A stretch of 64,000 bases of DNA from Roseovarius aestuarii (GCF_019966515.1 NZ_JAIMIB010000004.1:1-64000); one strand, 5' to 3'. Numbered from the stretch's first letter, positions 46,819 through 56,081 are shown. Program-made: numbers and translations. The notes: a model not told the origin generated them from the letters alone.

Positions 46819-47389
46819 GCCAGGCTCCGTATGTTCTTGATTTGTTCTTTATAATTTCCCAACGCTGCAGAGTCGAGTCATCCACGTCATAGACCGGCAC
46901 GCACTGCCACCGGGTTTCTGCCGTATTGCTGCCCATGCCCTCGGGCAAAATGGACAAAGCCAGCGTTTTTCCAGCCTCGGCGGCCAATTGCAGGCGTCGC
47001 CCGGCGGTCAGGCCCAGCGGTTTAGTCAGTTCCATCACCACCAGCGCAACCGCGCCCGACCGCAGCGCTTCTTCTGCCGTCGCCAACACCTCGGCCTGAT
47101 CCTTTGCCTGAGCCATAAGCACCCTGCCAGGGTCAAAAAACTCGCGCAGCCCATCGGGATTTATCCGATGCGACACCCAGCTTTCATTGACCCACAGAAC
47201 CGGTCCGTTCACAGAGGCGCCCACTGCACAGGCAAAGACCAGACTGCCCGCGCCACACACTTCATGCGCCCGGCCTTCACGTAAGGGGAAATATGGGAAT
47301 ACTCGGTCTGTCACACCCCGTTCATTACGCCAAAAAGGGTCCTGTGACGAGGGGGCAGGATGCGCGGTCTGCACCGTTTTGAAACCCAA
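46733..47389 (-). CDS. imuA: ImuA-like RecA-related protein
   Basis: A 218-residue ImuA-type protein, the accessory factor of ImuB-DnaE2 mutagenesis. It shows the ImuA core GRAHEVCGAGSLVFACAVGA, VLWVNESW, DPGRVLMAQAKDQAEVLATAEEALRSGAVALVVMEL and RRLQLAAEAGKTLALSI. A canonical Walker A is not visible, as is common in ImuA. It begins with TTG at 47389 without a strong ribosome site; GTG at 47374 is an alternative. I find no LexA box upstream of it, although one lies inside its 3' end. Confidence 0.8.
   Translation of the reverse strand: MGFKTVQTAHPAPSSQDPFWRNERGVTDRVFPYFPLREGRAHEVCGAGSLVFACAVGASVNGPVLWVNESWVSHRINPDGLREFFDPGRVLMAQAKDQAEVLATAEEALRSGAVALVVMELTKPLGLTAGRRLQLAAEAGKTLALSILPEGMGSNTAETRWQCVPVYDVDDSTLQRWEIIKNKSRTYGAWHVRWDAASRRVIMVSPARQRPGSAGTTR
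46833..46847 (-). promoter_or_regulatory. LexA (SOS) box before imuB
   Basis: GTTC at 46833-46836, seven bases, GTTC at 46844-46847: a perfect alphaproteobacterial SOS box (GTTC-N7-GTTC). It lies within the 3' end of imuA, 15 bases before the imuB start. On the imuB strand a TATAAAG element overlaps its upstream edge, consistent with a LexA-repressed promoter for imuB-dnaE2. Confidence 0.72.
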
Positions 47390-47832
47390 GGTGACCGGCC
47401 CTGTCAGAACAGCGCTTTCACCACCCGTTTCAAACGCGGCAATAATGGCTTGTCAGTTTCGCAAGGGGCAAGTTCAGGCAAGCGTTCGCGCTTGGCCATT
47501 CTTACATCCTGCATTTTGATAATATGGACGAAATGGTCCAGCGTCTCATGCCCGGTGAGAGGCAGCTCACCGGGCATGTTCCGAAGGGGATTCGGAGACG
47601 GGACAAGATGGTTACAGGCGATACTCATTACAACACACACAACTAACTAAGAAACTTTACTCATACATGACGGGGTACACCGCCTAACACAGGAATACTT
47701 ATAAAAGTGAATTGCGACCATATTTAGGCAATGTCGATCCTAAAAACAGGATAATGAAGATTTACTAGCCCTGCCCCCGAATCCCAATCCGGGGAAACCT
47801 TCAGGGCAAGTGGCTATAATCAGATAGAGTCT
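47390..47832. other. Intergenic region between imuA and cobO
   Basis: About 440 bases. It holds the 13-base inverted repeat at 47547-47578, a minus-strand 78-codon frame (47404-47640) that I do not recognise, and an AT-rich segment (47630-47760). Nearest cobO, GCCCTG/CAGGGC with an inner CCCCG/CGGGG stem (about 47767-47807) could be its terminator. Confidence 0.4.
47547..47578. repeat. Perfect 13-base inverted repeat
   Basis: CATGCCCGGTGAG (47547-47559) and CTCACCGGGCATG (47566-47578) are perfect complements around a six-base spacer. Neither side has a T-run, so a classic terminator is unlikely. It may be a protein-binding palindrome, a dispersed repeat or a stable mRNA hairpin about 160 bases upstream of imuA. 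Confidence 0.75.
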
Positions 47833-48441
47833 TTAGAATTCAACGCCTTGCTGGGCTTTCACGCCATCGCGGAAGGGGTGCTTTATCAGGTTCATTTCCG
47901 TGACCAGATCAGCCGCTTCAATCAATTCTGGCTTGGCATTACGACCGGTCAGGCACACATGGGTCATTTGCGGCTTCTGCGTCAGCAGGAAATCAACCAC
48001 CTCGTCGATGTCCAGATAATCATAGCGCAATGCGATATTTATCTCATCCAGAAGGACAAACTGGATTTCCGGGTCAAGGATCTGCTCTTTGGCGATCCGC
48101 CAGCCATTTTCCGCCGCGGCAATGTCGCGCTCGCGGTCCTGGGTTTCCCAGGTGAACCCTTCGCCCGACACAAAAAATCGGCATTCATCGGCGAATCGTT
48201 CGCGCAGGAACGTTTTTTCGCCCGTATCCCAATTTCCCTTGATGAATTGCACCACCGCGCAGGGCATCCCGTGCGAAATGCATCGCATGATCATCCCAAA
48301 AGCGGACGAGGATTTGCCCTTGCCGGTCCCGGTATGGACGAGAATCAGACCTTTCTCTTCTGTCTTGGTTTCCATCATCTTGTCGCGCGCGGCCTTGATT
48401 TTGCGCATCTTTTCGTTGTGACGGGCGGTTGTGTCGTCCAT
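47833..48441 (-). CDS. cobO: Cob(I)yrinic acid a,c-diamide adenosyltransferase
   Basis: A 202-residue CobO/BtuR/CobA-type corrinoid adenosyltransferase, which attaches the 5'-deoxyadenosyl ligand to cobalt(I). The P-loop is VHTGTGKGKSSS at 35-46; FLRERFADECRFF, FVLLDEINIALRYDYL and HVCLTGRNAKPELIEAADLVTEM are characteristic. I chose ATG 48441; the much longer open frame beyond it is antisense to the riboswitch. It is divergent from the cobW operon and has no riboswitch of its own. Confidence 0.96.
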   Translation of the reverse strand: MDDTTARHNEKMRKIKAARDKMMETKTEEKGLILVHTGTGKGKSSSAFGMIMRCISHGMPCAVVQFIKGNWDTGEKTFLRERFADECRFFVSGEGFTWETQDRERDIAAAENGWRIAKEQILDPEIQFVLLDEINIALRYDYLDIDEVVDFLLTQKPQMTHVCLTGRNAKPELIEAADLVTEMNLIKHPFRDGVKAQQGVEF

Positions 48442-48563
48442 GGGGTGTCCTTTGGGCTTGGGGTCTGGACTAGGATTTGCACCCGCAGAGGGCCGCGTCA
48501 ATGCGGGCAAGCCATGATCTGAACAATTGACAAGTGTGATCCCGTCTGAGCAATGTCGCCTTC

Positions 48564-48740
48564 GATGGTTGTCCGGGGTCAAATCCGGGCTGAAAAAGGG
48601 AACGCGGTGAGGTGCAAAAGTACCAATTCCGTGGCTGCCCCCGCAACTGTAAGCGGCGAGCGATCCTGCCCCACGCCACTGGCCCTTTGGTCGGGAAGGC
48701 GCGGGATCGCCCCGACCCGCAAGCCAGGAGACCTGCCATC
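48564..48740 (+). ncRNA. Cobalamin riboswitch upstream of the DUF1636-cobW operon
   Basis: The conserved elements appear in order: GGGAACGCGGTG, GCCCCCGCAACTGTAAGCGG, CACTGG...GGGAAGG, and the B12 box GCCAGGAGACCTGCC (48723-48737). GATGG (48564-48568) and CCATC (48736-48740) can form the closing P1 stem. A GC-rich segment between the B12 box and the GGAGGAG ribosome site of the first gene could serve as expression platform. Adenosylcobalamin binding should shut down the operon. Confidence 0.95.
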
Positions 48741-48787
48741 CCAAACCGTAACACCAGCCCGGGCGGGGTGCCCCGGAGGAGAAAGAT

Positions 48788-49258
48788 ATGACGTCAGAAA
48801 TGACCACGGCCACAGCGCCTGACGGGCAGACGCCCACATCTGATGCCGATAGTTCCGGGGCCAATGACATGCCCCAAGAACCTGGCCACGCGACCGAACT
48901 TCTGGTCTGCGTAAAGTGCCTGCGTGGCAGCGAGGCCACCGAGGATGGGGAACGTCCCGGGCAACGCCTGTTCGAGGAACTGTCAGCGCGCCCCTTGCCC
49001 GAAGGTGTGACGCTGCGCGCCGTCGAATGCCTGCAAAACTGCGATCAGGGCTGTTCGGTCGCGCTGCGCGGCGGACCCAATCGCTGGACGTATGTATACG
49101 GAAATCTGCATGAGGCGTCGCATCCGGACATTCTTCTGGAGGGGGCCGCGCTCTATCATGACACCGCAGACGGTCTGATCCCGTGGCGCACCCGCCCGGA
49201 ACATTTCAAACGCAATTGTATCGCGCGCATTCCGCCGCTGGAGGACAAAAATGGCTGA
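48788..49258 (+). CDS. DUF1636 Cys-rich putative metal-binding protein
   Basis: A 156-residue protein of the DUF1636 family. After a disordered Thr/Ser/Asp-rich leader of about 35 residues comes a thioredoxin-like ferredoxin-type domain with Cys41-x2-Cys44 (VCVKCLRG) and Cys81-x3-Cys85-x3-Cys89 (ECLQNCDQGC); a further Cys is at 144. The pattern could hold a [2Fe-2S] cluster or a metal ion. It is the first gene after the B12 riboswitch and overlaps cobW by eight bases, so a role in cobalt or metal supply to the chelatase is likely but unproven. GGAGGAG precedes the ATG. Confidence 0.85.
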   Translation: MTSEMTTATAPDGQTPTSDADSSGANDMPQEPGHATELLVCVKCLRGSEATEDGERPGQRLFEELSARPLPEGVTLRAVECLQNCDQGCSVALRGGPNRWTYVYGNLHEASHPDILLEGAALYHDTADGLIPWRTRPEHFKRNCIARIPPLEDKNG

Positions 49259-50306
49259 TCTTGAAAAACTTCCCGTGACCGTTGTCACCGGTTTCCTGGG
49301 ATCTGGGAAAACAACCTTGATTTCGCATCTGATGCAAAACCCCGGCGGCAAGCGACTGGCCGTGGTGGTGAATGAATTCGGTGACGTGGGCGTCGATGGT
49401 GAGATCCTGAAAGGCTGCGCTATTCCCGACTGCCCGGCAGAAAACATCATGGAACTGGCCAATGGCTGCATCTGCTGCACCGTTGCCGATGATTTCATCC
49501 CCACGATCGAAGCCCTGATGGCGCTTGATCCGCGCCCCGAGCATATCCTGATCGAAACCTCCGGACTGGCGCTGCCCAAGCCTTTGCTCAAGGCGTTTGA
49601 CTGGCCGGATATCCGGTCGAAAATCACCGTGGATGGGGTGATCGCGCTGGCCGATGCCGAGGCTGTGGCCGCTGGCCGGTTTGCCCCGAACGTGGCAGCC
49701 GTTGATGCGCAGCGTCTGGCAGATGACAGCATTGACCACGAAACGCCGCTGTCGGAAGTGTTCGAGGATCAGATCTCCTGCGCCGACATCATTCTGCTGA
49801 CCAAGCCTGATCTGGCCGGTCCGGACGGTGTGGCCGCCGCCAAGGAAATCATCGCCGCCGAAGCGCCACGCCCGCTGCCTGTGGTCGAGGTTGCCGAAGG
49901 TGTGGTCGATCCACGGGTGATCCTTGGCCTCGAAGCCGCCGCCGAGGATGATATGGACGCACGCCCGTCGCATCACGACGCACCGCATGACCACGATCAT
50001 GACGATTTCGAAAGCGTGGTGATCGACCTACCCGATGTTGCTAACCCGGAAGAGCTGGTCGCCCGGATCGAGGAGCTTGCCAACAGCCAGAACATTCTGC
50101 GCGTCAAAGGCTACGCCAATGTGACCGGCAAGCCGATGCGCCTGCTGGTTCAGGCGGTGGGCGCGCGGGTGCGTCACCAATATGACCGCGCCTGGAAAGC
50201 CGATGAGCCGCGCAAGGGCAGGCTGGTGGTGATCGCCGAGCATGACGATATCAGCGCCGACGCGATCCGCGCCGTTCTGACCCCAGAGCCGGCTGTCGCC
50301 GAGTAA
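49251..50306 (+). CDS. cobW: CobW, G3E GTPase metallochaperone
   Basis: A 351-residue COG0523/G3E GTPase of the CobW branch. Walker A is GFLGSGKT at 14-21; the metal-binding CxCC motif is NGCICCTV near 76-80; a His/Asp-rich loop (SHHDAPHDHDHDD, about 238-251) precedes the C-terminal domain. CobW is proposed to deliver Co(II) to the CobNST chelatase under GTP control. It is the second gene after the riboswitch, seven bases before cobN. Confidence 0.96.
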   Translation: MADLEKLPVTVVTGFLGSGKTTLISHLMQNPGGKRLAVVVNEFGDVGVDGEILKGCAIPDCPAENIMELANGCICCTVADDFIPTIEALMALDPRPEHILIETSGLALPKPLLKAFDWPDIRSKITVDGVIALADAEAVAAGRFAPNVAAVDAQRLADDSIDHETPLSEVFEDQISCADIILLTKPDLAGPDGVAAAKEIIAAEAPRPLPVVEVAEGVVDPRVILGLEAAAEDDMDARPSHHDAPHDHDHDDFESVVIDLPDVANPEELVARIEELANSQNILRVKGYANVTGKPMRLLVQAVGARVRHQYDRAWKADEPRKGRLVVIAEHDDISADAIRAVLTPEPAVAE

Positions 50307-50312
50307 ACGCCG

Positions 50313-53300
50313 ATGCATATCATCTTCCGCGAAAGCCACGGGCTCGAGGAGACCGAGACACCGACGGATCTGGGGCAGGCGCCCGCAGATCTGGTGGTGC
50401 TCAGCCTCTCGGATTCCGATCTTGGCGCCTTCGCGGCAGGATGGCATCGCGGCGGCGGGCCTGACGGGCGGATGCCGACGCTGCGGCTGGCCAATATCGC
50501 GGCGCTGAAACATCCGCTTTCGGTCGATACGTATATCGAGCAGACACTTGCGGGCGCCAAAGGCATCCTGATCCGGCTGATCGGCGGCGTACCCTACTGG
50601 CCCTATGGCGTGCAGCAGATCGAAGCGCTGGCGCGCGACAAAGGCATCGCTTTGGCCGTGCTGCCAGCCGATGGGCGGCCCGATCCGCGACTGGATGAAA
50701 TGTCGACGCTGCCGGTTTCCACCCTGCGGCGGTTACAGCATCTCTGCGACACGGGCGGCGCGGTGGCGGCGCAGGCAGCTTTGGCACAGATGGCCTTGGC
50801 GTCGGGTTTGTATGCAGGCCCCGTCAGAGGCAACAAAGCCCTGCCAATGGTCGGCGGCTGGACGCCCGAGGATGGCGTGGCCTGCCCGGTTCTTGCCAAC
50901 AGTGACGAAAAACCCTTGGTGCTGGTGGTTTTCTACCGATCCTTTCTGGTGGCCGCCGATCTTGCCCCGGTCGAAGCGCTGTTCAAGGCGCTGCGCGATC
51001 AAGGCTTTGCGGTGATGGGCCTCTTTGCCCCGTCGCTCAAGGCCCCGGATGCGGCAGAATGGCTTGGACGGCAGGTGGCGTATCTACAACCCGCCGCGAT
51101 TGTGAATGCGACCTCGTTCTCGGGGCGCGGAAGCAATGGCACATCGCCGCTAGATTTCGGCGATGTGCCGGTGTTTCAGGTGGCCCTTGCGACATCAAAC
51201 CACGACACCTGGGCCGAGGTTGAACGCGGGTTGTCGCCCGCTGATCTGGCGATGCATGTGGTTCTGCCCGAGGTCGATGGACGGCTCTTTGCCGGTGTTG
51301 TTTCCTTCAAGGAACCCCAACCGCGCGATCCGCATCTGCAATTTGCCCGACATGTCCACACCCCGAACCCGGCCCGTATCGGGGCTGTGGCGGCGCGGGT
51401 CGCCGCGTGGCATCGGCTGGCGCAAATGGCCGCATCCAAGCGGCGGCTGGCTTTGGTGCTGTCCACCTATCCGGGTCGCGAATGGAACCTGGCCCATGCG
51501 GTCGGGCTGGACGCGATCGCGTCAGCCTCGGCGATTCTGGAAGACTTGCAAGCGGCGGGGCATGACGCGAATATGGGCGTAACCGGCGACGATCTGCGAC
51601 AGGCCCGGCTAATCTGGCCGATGGCCGAGTACAAAGCCGCGCTCGCAACGCTACCACAGGATTTGCAAGACGATCTGACCGCCGCGTGGGACGCGCCCGA
51701 GGCCGATCCGGACGCTACCTCTGACGGGATCACCCTGCCGATTCTGCAACGGGGCAACACACTGGTCGCACTCCAGCCCGAGCGGGGTACGCCCGCGTTG
51801 CGCGATGCGGAATATCACGATCTGTCGCGGGTTCCCCGGCACGGCTATGTGGCGTTTTACCTGTGGATGCGCCAACACGCCGATGCACTCATTCATATCG
51901 GTGCGCATGGCACGCTGGAATGGCTGCCGGGCAAGGCCGTGGCGCTTTCCGATACCTGCTGGCCCGAGGCGCTGATCGGCGACTTGCCGGTGATCTATCC
52001 GTTCATCGTCAACGACCCCGGCGAAGCCGCACAGGCCAAACGGCGCATTGGCGCGATCACCCTGGGCCACGTGCCGCCACCGCTGAAACGCTCGGAAACA
52101 CCGGACCGCCTGTCACGGCTTGAGGCGTTGCTTGATGAGTTTTCCAACGCCGATGGCCTTGACCCGCGCCGCCGTGACCGCCTTCAGGACGATATCCGCC
52201 TTGAGGCGCAGGCGCTGGGGGTCGAGGATGATCTGGGCCTCAGCACCGCGATCTGTTCAGCCGAGGCGATCACCCGCATTGACCGGTTTGTCTGTGACGT
52301 AAAGGACAGCCAATTTGGTGACGGGTTGCACATCTGGGGCCGTATGACAGAGGATCAGGGGGCCTTTGACCTAAAAACCTCTGCCGAGGCGGAGCGCGCC
52401 TCCCTGATCGACGCGCTCAATGGCAAACGCATCGCGGCTGGGCCTTCCGGATCGCCCTATCGCGGGCGCAGCGATGTGCTGCCGACCGGGCGGAACCTCT
52501 ACACCACTGATCCGCGATCCGTCCCGACACGGGCCGCTTATGCGCAGGGCGAAAAGCTGGCTGAAGAGTTGATCCGGCGGCACTTGCAGGATGAAGGCGA
52601 CTGGCCCAAGGGGCTGATCGTCGATCTTTGGGGGTCGGCCACCATGCGCACAGCGGGCGAGGAATTTGCCATGGCGCTGGCGCTGTTGGGGGTGCGTCCG
52701 GTCTGGGACGCCGGGTCCGAACGGGTCTCGGGCATCGAGGTGCTGCCCATCGCTGAACTCGACCGCCCGCGCATTGACGTCACCCTGAGGGTTTCGGGGC
52801 TTTTCCGCGACGTATTTCCCTCGCTCTCAACGCTTTTTTCACAGGCGGTCCGGGCCTTGGCGCAGCGGGACGAAGCGGCGGACTGGAACCCCTATGTTGG
52901 TCAGGCAGCGGCGCGCGTCTACGGCCCCGCACCGGGCAGTTTCGGTGTCGGGATCGCATCGCATATCGGAGATTACTCGGACGAGGCCCGCCGCGCGGCG
53001 GGCGAGGCATGGCTGACGGCCTCAAGCTGGGCACTTGATGGCGAGGCCCCGCGCCGGGATGCTGACGGGCTGCGCGCCCGCGTGGCCAATGCGGATGCTT
53101 TCGTGCACCTTCAGGATCTGCCGGAAACCGATCTGTTGCTGGCCGAAGATTACGCAAGCCACGAGGCCGGGTTTGCCGCCGCGCAATCCGTGACCGGCGG
53201 GCAGGCGGCGCTCTATCATCTGGATTCCACCAACCCGGCCACCCCCCGGGCCCGTGGCCTGACCGAAGAGATCGCCCGCGTCGTGCAGGCCCGTGCCGCG

Positions 53301-53594
53301 CATCCGGGCTGGATTGCAGGTATGAAGCGCCACGGGTTCCGCGGCGCCGCCGAGATTGCCACCACGCTGGAAAATATGGCGGCTTTCGCGCAACTGGCTC
53401 AGGTCGTGCCGGCGCATCTGTTTGATCTTTATTACGATGCCACGCTGGGTGATGCGGAAACTCTTGCCTTTCTGGGGGACGCCAATCCGCAAGCGCTGGC
53501 CGCGATGCGCGACCGGTTTGCGGCGCTGCATGCGGCGGGGCTGTGGCAATCAAGGCGTAATTCCATCCTCGCCGATCTCGAGGCCGCAGAATGA
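50313..53594 (+). CDS. cobN: Cobaltochelatase large subunit CobN
   Basis: A 1093-residue CobN/magnesium-chelatase-H-type protein that inserts cobalt into hydrogenobyrinic acid a,c-diamide with CobS and CobT. Recognisable are the long conserved block ALIHIGAHGTLEWLPGKAVALSDTCWPEAL, VIYPFIVNDPGEAAQAKRR, and PTGRNLYTTDPRSVPTRAAY. It is somewhat shorter than the roughly 1270 residues of the Pseudomonas denitrificans enzyme. cobS and cobT are not in the window. Presence of cobN defines the aerobic (late cobalt insertion) pathway. Confidence 0.96.
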   Translation: MHIIFRESHGLEETETPTDLGQAPADLVVLSLSDSDLGAFAAGWHRGGGPDGRMPTLRLANIAALKHPLSVDTYIEQTLAGAKGILIRLIGGVPYWPYGVQQIEALARDKGIALAVLPADGRPDPRLDEMSTLPVSTLRRLQHLCDTGGAVAAQAALAQMALASGLYAGPVRGNKALPMVGGWTPEDGVACPVLANSDEKPLVLVVFYRSFLVAADLAPVEALFKALRDQGFAVMGLFAPSLKAPDAAEWLGRQVAYLQPAAIVNATSFSGRGSNGTSPLDFGDVPVFQVALATSNHDTWAEVERGLSPADLAMHVVLPEVDGRLFAGVVSFKEPQPRDPHLQFARHVHTPNPARIGAVAARVAAWHRLAQMAASKRRLALVLSTYPGREWNLAHAVGLDAIASASAILEDLQAAGHDANMGVTGDDLRQARLIWPMAEYKAALATLPQDLQDDLTAAWDAPEADPDATSDGITLPILQRGNTLVALQPERGTPALRDAEYHDLSRVPRHGYVAFYLWMRQHADALIHIGAHGTLEWLPGKAVALSDTCWPEALIGDLPVIYPFIVNDPGEAAQAKRRIGAITLGHVPPPLKRSETPDRLSRLEALLDEFSNADGLDPRRRDRLQDDIRLEAQALGVEDDLGLSTAICSAEAITRIDRFVCDVKDSQFGDGLHIWGRMTEDQGAFDLKTSAEAERASLIDALNGKRIAAGPSGSPYRGRSDVLPTGRNLYTTDPRSVPTRAAYAQGEKLAEELIRRHLQDEGDWPKGLIVDLWGSATMRTAGEEFAMALALLGVRPVWDAGSERVSGIEVLPIAELDRPRIDVTLRVSGLFRDVFPSLSTLFSQAVRALAQRDEAADWNPYVGQAAARVYGPAPGSFGVGIASHIGDYSDEARRAAGEAWLTASSWALDGEAPRRDADGLRARVANADAFVHLQDLPETDLLLAEDYASHEAGFAAAQSVTGGQAALYHLDSTNPATPRARGLTEEIARVVQARAAHPGWIAGMKRHGFRGAAEIATTLENMAAFAQLAQVVPAHLFDLYYDATLGDAETLAFLGDANPQALAAMRDRFAALHAAGLWQSRRNSILADLEAAE

Positions 53595-54730
53595 GCGCGC
53601 CGCTGGTCAAAGGCTGGTGCCCCGGCGCCTACCGCCCGATGATGTCGGGTGACGGTCTGGTGGTGCGGGTGCGGCCATGGCTGGGGCAGCTCAACGCTGA
53701 TCAGGTCATCGGCCTGTGTGAACTTTCAGACCAGTTTGGCAATGGCACAATCGATCTGACCTCTCGCGCCAATCTGCAAATCCGGGGAGTGAGCGAAACG
53801 GATCACCCCGCACTCATCGACGCATTGCAGGGGCTGAACCTGCTAGAAGCCGATCCGGAACTTGAGGCCCGGCGCAACATCATCCTCACCTCGGACAGGC
53901 AGGGTGGTGATCTGACACATCAGCTGGGGTTAGCGCTACTTAATACCCTTAAGGATCTGCCTGAATTACCCGCCAAAATGGGCTTTGCGATTGACACCGG
54001 CCTGCACAGCCAGCTGTCCGGATGCTCTGCCGATTTTCGCTTTGAGCTGTCTGCCGACGGCGCACTGATCCTGCGCGCAGACGGTGCGCCATGCGGAAAG
54101 GTCATCTCTTCCGAGAGTGCGATGGAAGAGCTGTCCAAACTCATGTCGTGGTTTGTCGAGAGCGGTGGGAAATTAAACGGGCGTATGTCCCGCCACATCC
54201 GGCATACAGCGTTGCCGCAGGAATGGCAGAGCTGTGCACCGCGCGTCGCTGGACCAAAACCCACACCCGGCACAACGCCACTGGGCCCTGTGTTCGGGGC
54301 ACCTTTCGGGCAGTTGAACCCCCGTGCTTTGTCAAAGCTTATGAATGACAGCAACGCCACCGCCATGCGTCCGATGCCAGACCGGCTATTCCTGTTGCTT
54401 GACGGAAATGACGCGTCCTCGCCCGATTTTGTGACCCGGCCAGATGACCCGACACTGAGCGTGCATGCCTGCCCCGGGGCGCCCTTTTGCCCGCAGGCCG
54501 AGGCCCCGACCCGTGATATCGCGCGCGCGCTGGCCAGCAAGTTGCCCGACGGCACCAGCCTGCATGTTTCCGGCTGCGCCAAAGGGTGCGCCTTGCCACG
54601 CACCGCTGATCTGACACTTGTCGGCGCAAATGGCCGGTTCAACCTTGTCAGCGAAGGCACACCGTGGGATGAGCCCAGCCAATCGGGACTGACCCCGGAA
54701 ATGATTCACCAGCAAATCGAGCGCTTGTAA
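53591..54730 (+). CDS. cobG: Precorrin-3B synthase CobG
   Basis: A 379-residue sulfite/nitrite-reductase-like monooxygenase that converts precorrin-3A to precorrin-3B using O2, a step found only in the aerobic route. The 4Fe-4S ligands appear as ACPGAPFCPQA and SGCAKGCALP near residues 295-335. The start overlaps the cobN stop by four bases. Confidence 0.94.
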   Translation: MSAPLVKGWCPGAYRPMMSGDGLVVRVRPWLGQLNADQVIGLCELSDQFGNGTIDLTSRANLQIRGVSETDHPALIDALQGLNLLEADPELEARRNIILTSDRQGGDLTHQLGLALLNTLKDLPELPAKMGFAIDTGLHSQLSGCSADFRFELSADGALILRADGAPCGKVISSESAMEELSKLMSWFVESGGKLNGRMSRHIRHTALPQEWQSCAPRVAGPKPTPGTTPLGPVFGAPFGQLNPRALSKLMNDSNATAMRPMPDRLFLLLDGNDASSPDFVTRPDDPTLSVHACPGAPFCPQAEAPTRDIARALASKLPDGTSLHVSGCAKGCALPRTADLTLVGANGRFNLVSEGTPWDEPSQSGLTPEMIHQQIERL

Positions 54731-55359
54731 TGCCTTACGAATATGAAAAAGACGGCGCTGCCATCTACAAGGAATCCTTCGCCACGATCCGCGCCGAGGC
54801 CGATCTTGGCCGGTTCGACGCGGACGACAGCCAGGTCGTGGTGCGGATGATCCACGCCGCCGGGATGGTAGGGCTGGAGCGCCATGTGCAGGTCGCACCG
54901 GACATGGTTGCAGCCGCCCGCACTGCGTTGGAAAACGGCGCGCCGATCTTTTGCGATGCCTATATGGTCAGCGAAGGCGTGACGCGTAAACGCCTGCCCG
55001 CCGACAATGATGTGATCTGCACCCTGCGCGACCCGAGCGTGCCAGACCTGGCGTCAAAGCTGGGTACTACCCGTTCCGCCGCCGCGCTTGAGCTGTGGCG
55101 TGACCGGCTGGGTGGCGCGCTGATCGCCATCGGCAACGCGCCCACCGCGCTTTTTCACCTGCTTGAAATGCTTGAAGATCCCGATTGCCCGCGACCTGCG
55201 GCCATCATCGGCTGCCCGGTGGGCTTTGTCGGCGCACGTGAAAGCAAAGAGGCGCTGTGGCAGGCCGCGCCGGTGCCCTCGCTGGTCGTCGACGGCAGGT
55301 TAGGCGGCAGCGCCATCACCGTCGCCGCCATCAACGCCATCGCGAGCCGCGCGGAATGA
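54730..55359 (+). CDS. cobH: Precorrin-8X methylmutase CobH
   Basis: A 209-residue CobH, which moves the C-11 methyl group to C-12 to form hydrogenobyrinic acid. The catalytic-His region is VRMIHAAGMVGLERHV; IFCDAYMVSEGVTRKRL and GCPVGFVGARESKEAL are typical. The start codon shares a base with the cobG stop (TAATG). Confidence 0.96.
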   Translation: MPYEYEKDGAAIYKESFATIRAEADLGRFDADDSQVVVRMIHAAGMVGLERHVQVAPDMVAAARTALENGAPIFCDAYMVSEGVTRKRLPADNDVICTLRDPSVPDLASKLGTTRSAAALELWRDRLGGALIAIGNAPTALFHLLEMLEDPDCPRPAAIIGCPVGFVGARESKEALWQAAPVPSLVVDGRLGGSAITVAAINAIASRAE

Positions 55360-56081
55360 GCGGCACGATCTATGGCGTGGGCCTTGGCCCGGGTGACCCG
55401 GACCTGATGAGCGTGCGGGCCGACCGGCTTGTGCGCAACGCCCGCCATGTGGCGTTCTTCCGCAAGGAAGGTCGGGCGGGCCGGGCGCGCAAGATTGTCG
55501 ACGGGATGCTGCATGAAACCGCGACCGAGTTCGCGATGGAATACCCGGTCACCACCGAAATCCCCGTCTCGGACCCGCGCTATAACGAAGCCTTGTCGGG
55601 TTTCTATGCCGATTGCACCACACAGCTGCGCGACCTGGCTGGTACCGGCGAAGATATCGTGGTGCTCTGCGAGGGCGATCCATTCTTTTACGGCTCGTTC
55701 ATGCATCTCTATTCTCGGTTGCACGGCGTTGTCCCGGTGACGGTCATTCCCGCAATCACCGGCATGTCGGCGGCGTGGACGGCAACAGGCGCGCCGATTA
55801 CCTGGGGCGACGATATCCTGTCAACGGTCATGGGCACGTTGGAAGAAGAGGCGCTGACCAGCGCCATGAAAGCCGCCGATGCCCTCATTGTGATGAAAAT
55901 AGGCCGCAACCTGCCCAAGGTGCGCCGTGCGCTCGCAGCCTCGGGCAAGGCAGACCGCGCCGTGCTGGTGGAATATGCCAGCATGAGCGATCAGACCATC
56001 CGGCCTCTGGCTGAGGTGAATGGCGAAACGCTGCCCTATTTCTCGATCATCGTGGTGCACGGGCAGGGGCGGCGGCCATGA
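55356..56081 (+). CDS. cobI: Precorrin-2 C20-methyltransferase CobI
   Basis: A 241-residue tetrapyrrole SAM methyltransferase. The N-terminal GVGLGPGDPDLMSVRADRL and SAM-binding LCEGDPFFYGSFMHL fit CobI, which makes precorrin-3A. I chose ATG 55356, overlapping the cobH stop by four bases; the longer frame is inside cobH. Confidence 0.95.
   Translation: MSGTIYGVGLGPGDPDLMSVRADRLVRNARHVAFFRKEGRAGRARKIVDGMLHETATEFAMEYPVTTEIPVSDPRYNEALSGFYADCTTQLRDLAGTGEDIVVLCEGDPFFYGSFMHLYSRLHGVVPVTVIPAITGMSAAWTATGAPITWGDDILSTVMGTLEEEALTSAMKAADALIVMKIGRNLPKVRRALAASGKADRAVLVEYASMSDQTIRPLAEVNGETLPYFSIIVVHGQGRRP

Noticed and set aside
47472..47487. GTTC-N8-GTTC as a LexA box before imuA
   Set aside because: The spacer is eight bases, not seven, so it does not meet the alphaproteobacterial consensus.
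47404..47640. 78-codon minus-strand frame upstream of imuA
   Set aside because: It is unknown, is in another frame than imuA, and contains the perfect palindrome; not enough support to call a gene.
48442..48939. N-terminal extension of cobO across the riboswitch
   Set aside because: The extra 166 codons are antisense to the cobalamin riboswitch and unlike any CobO; ATG 48441 matches the family start.
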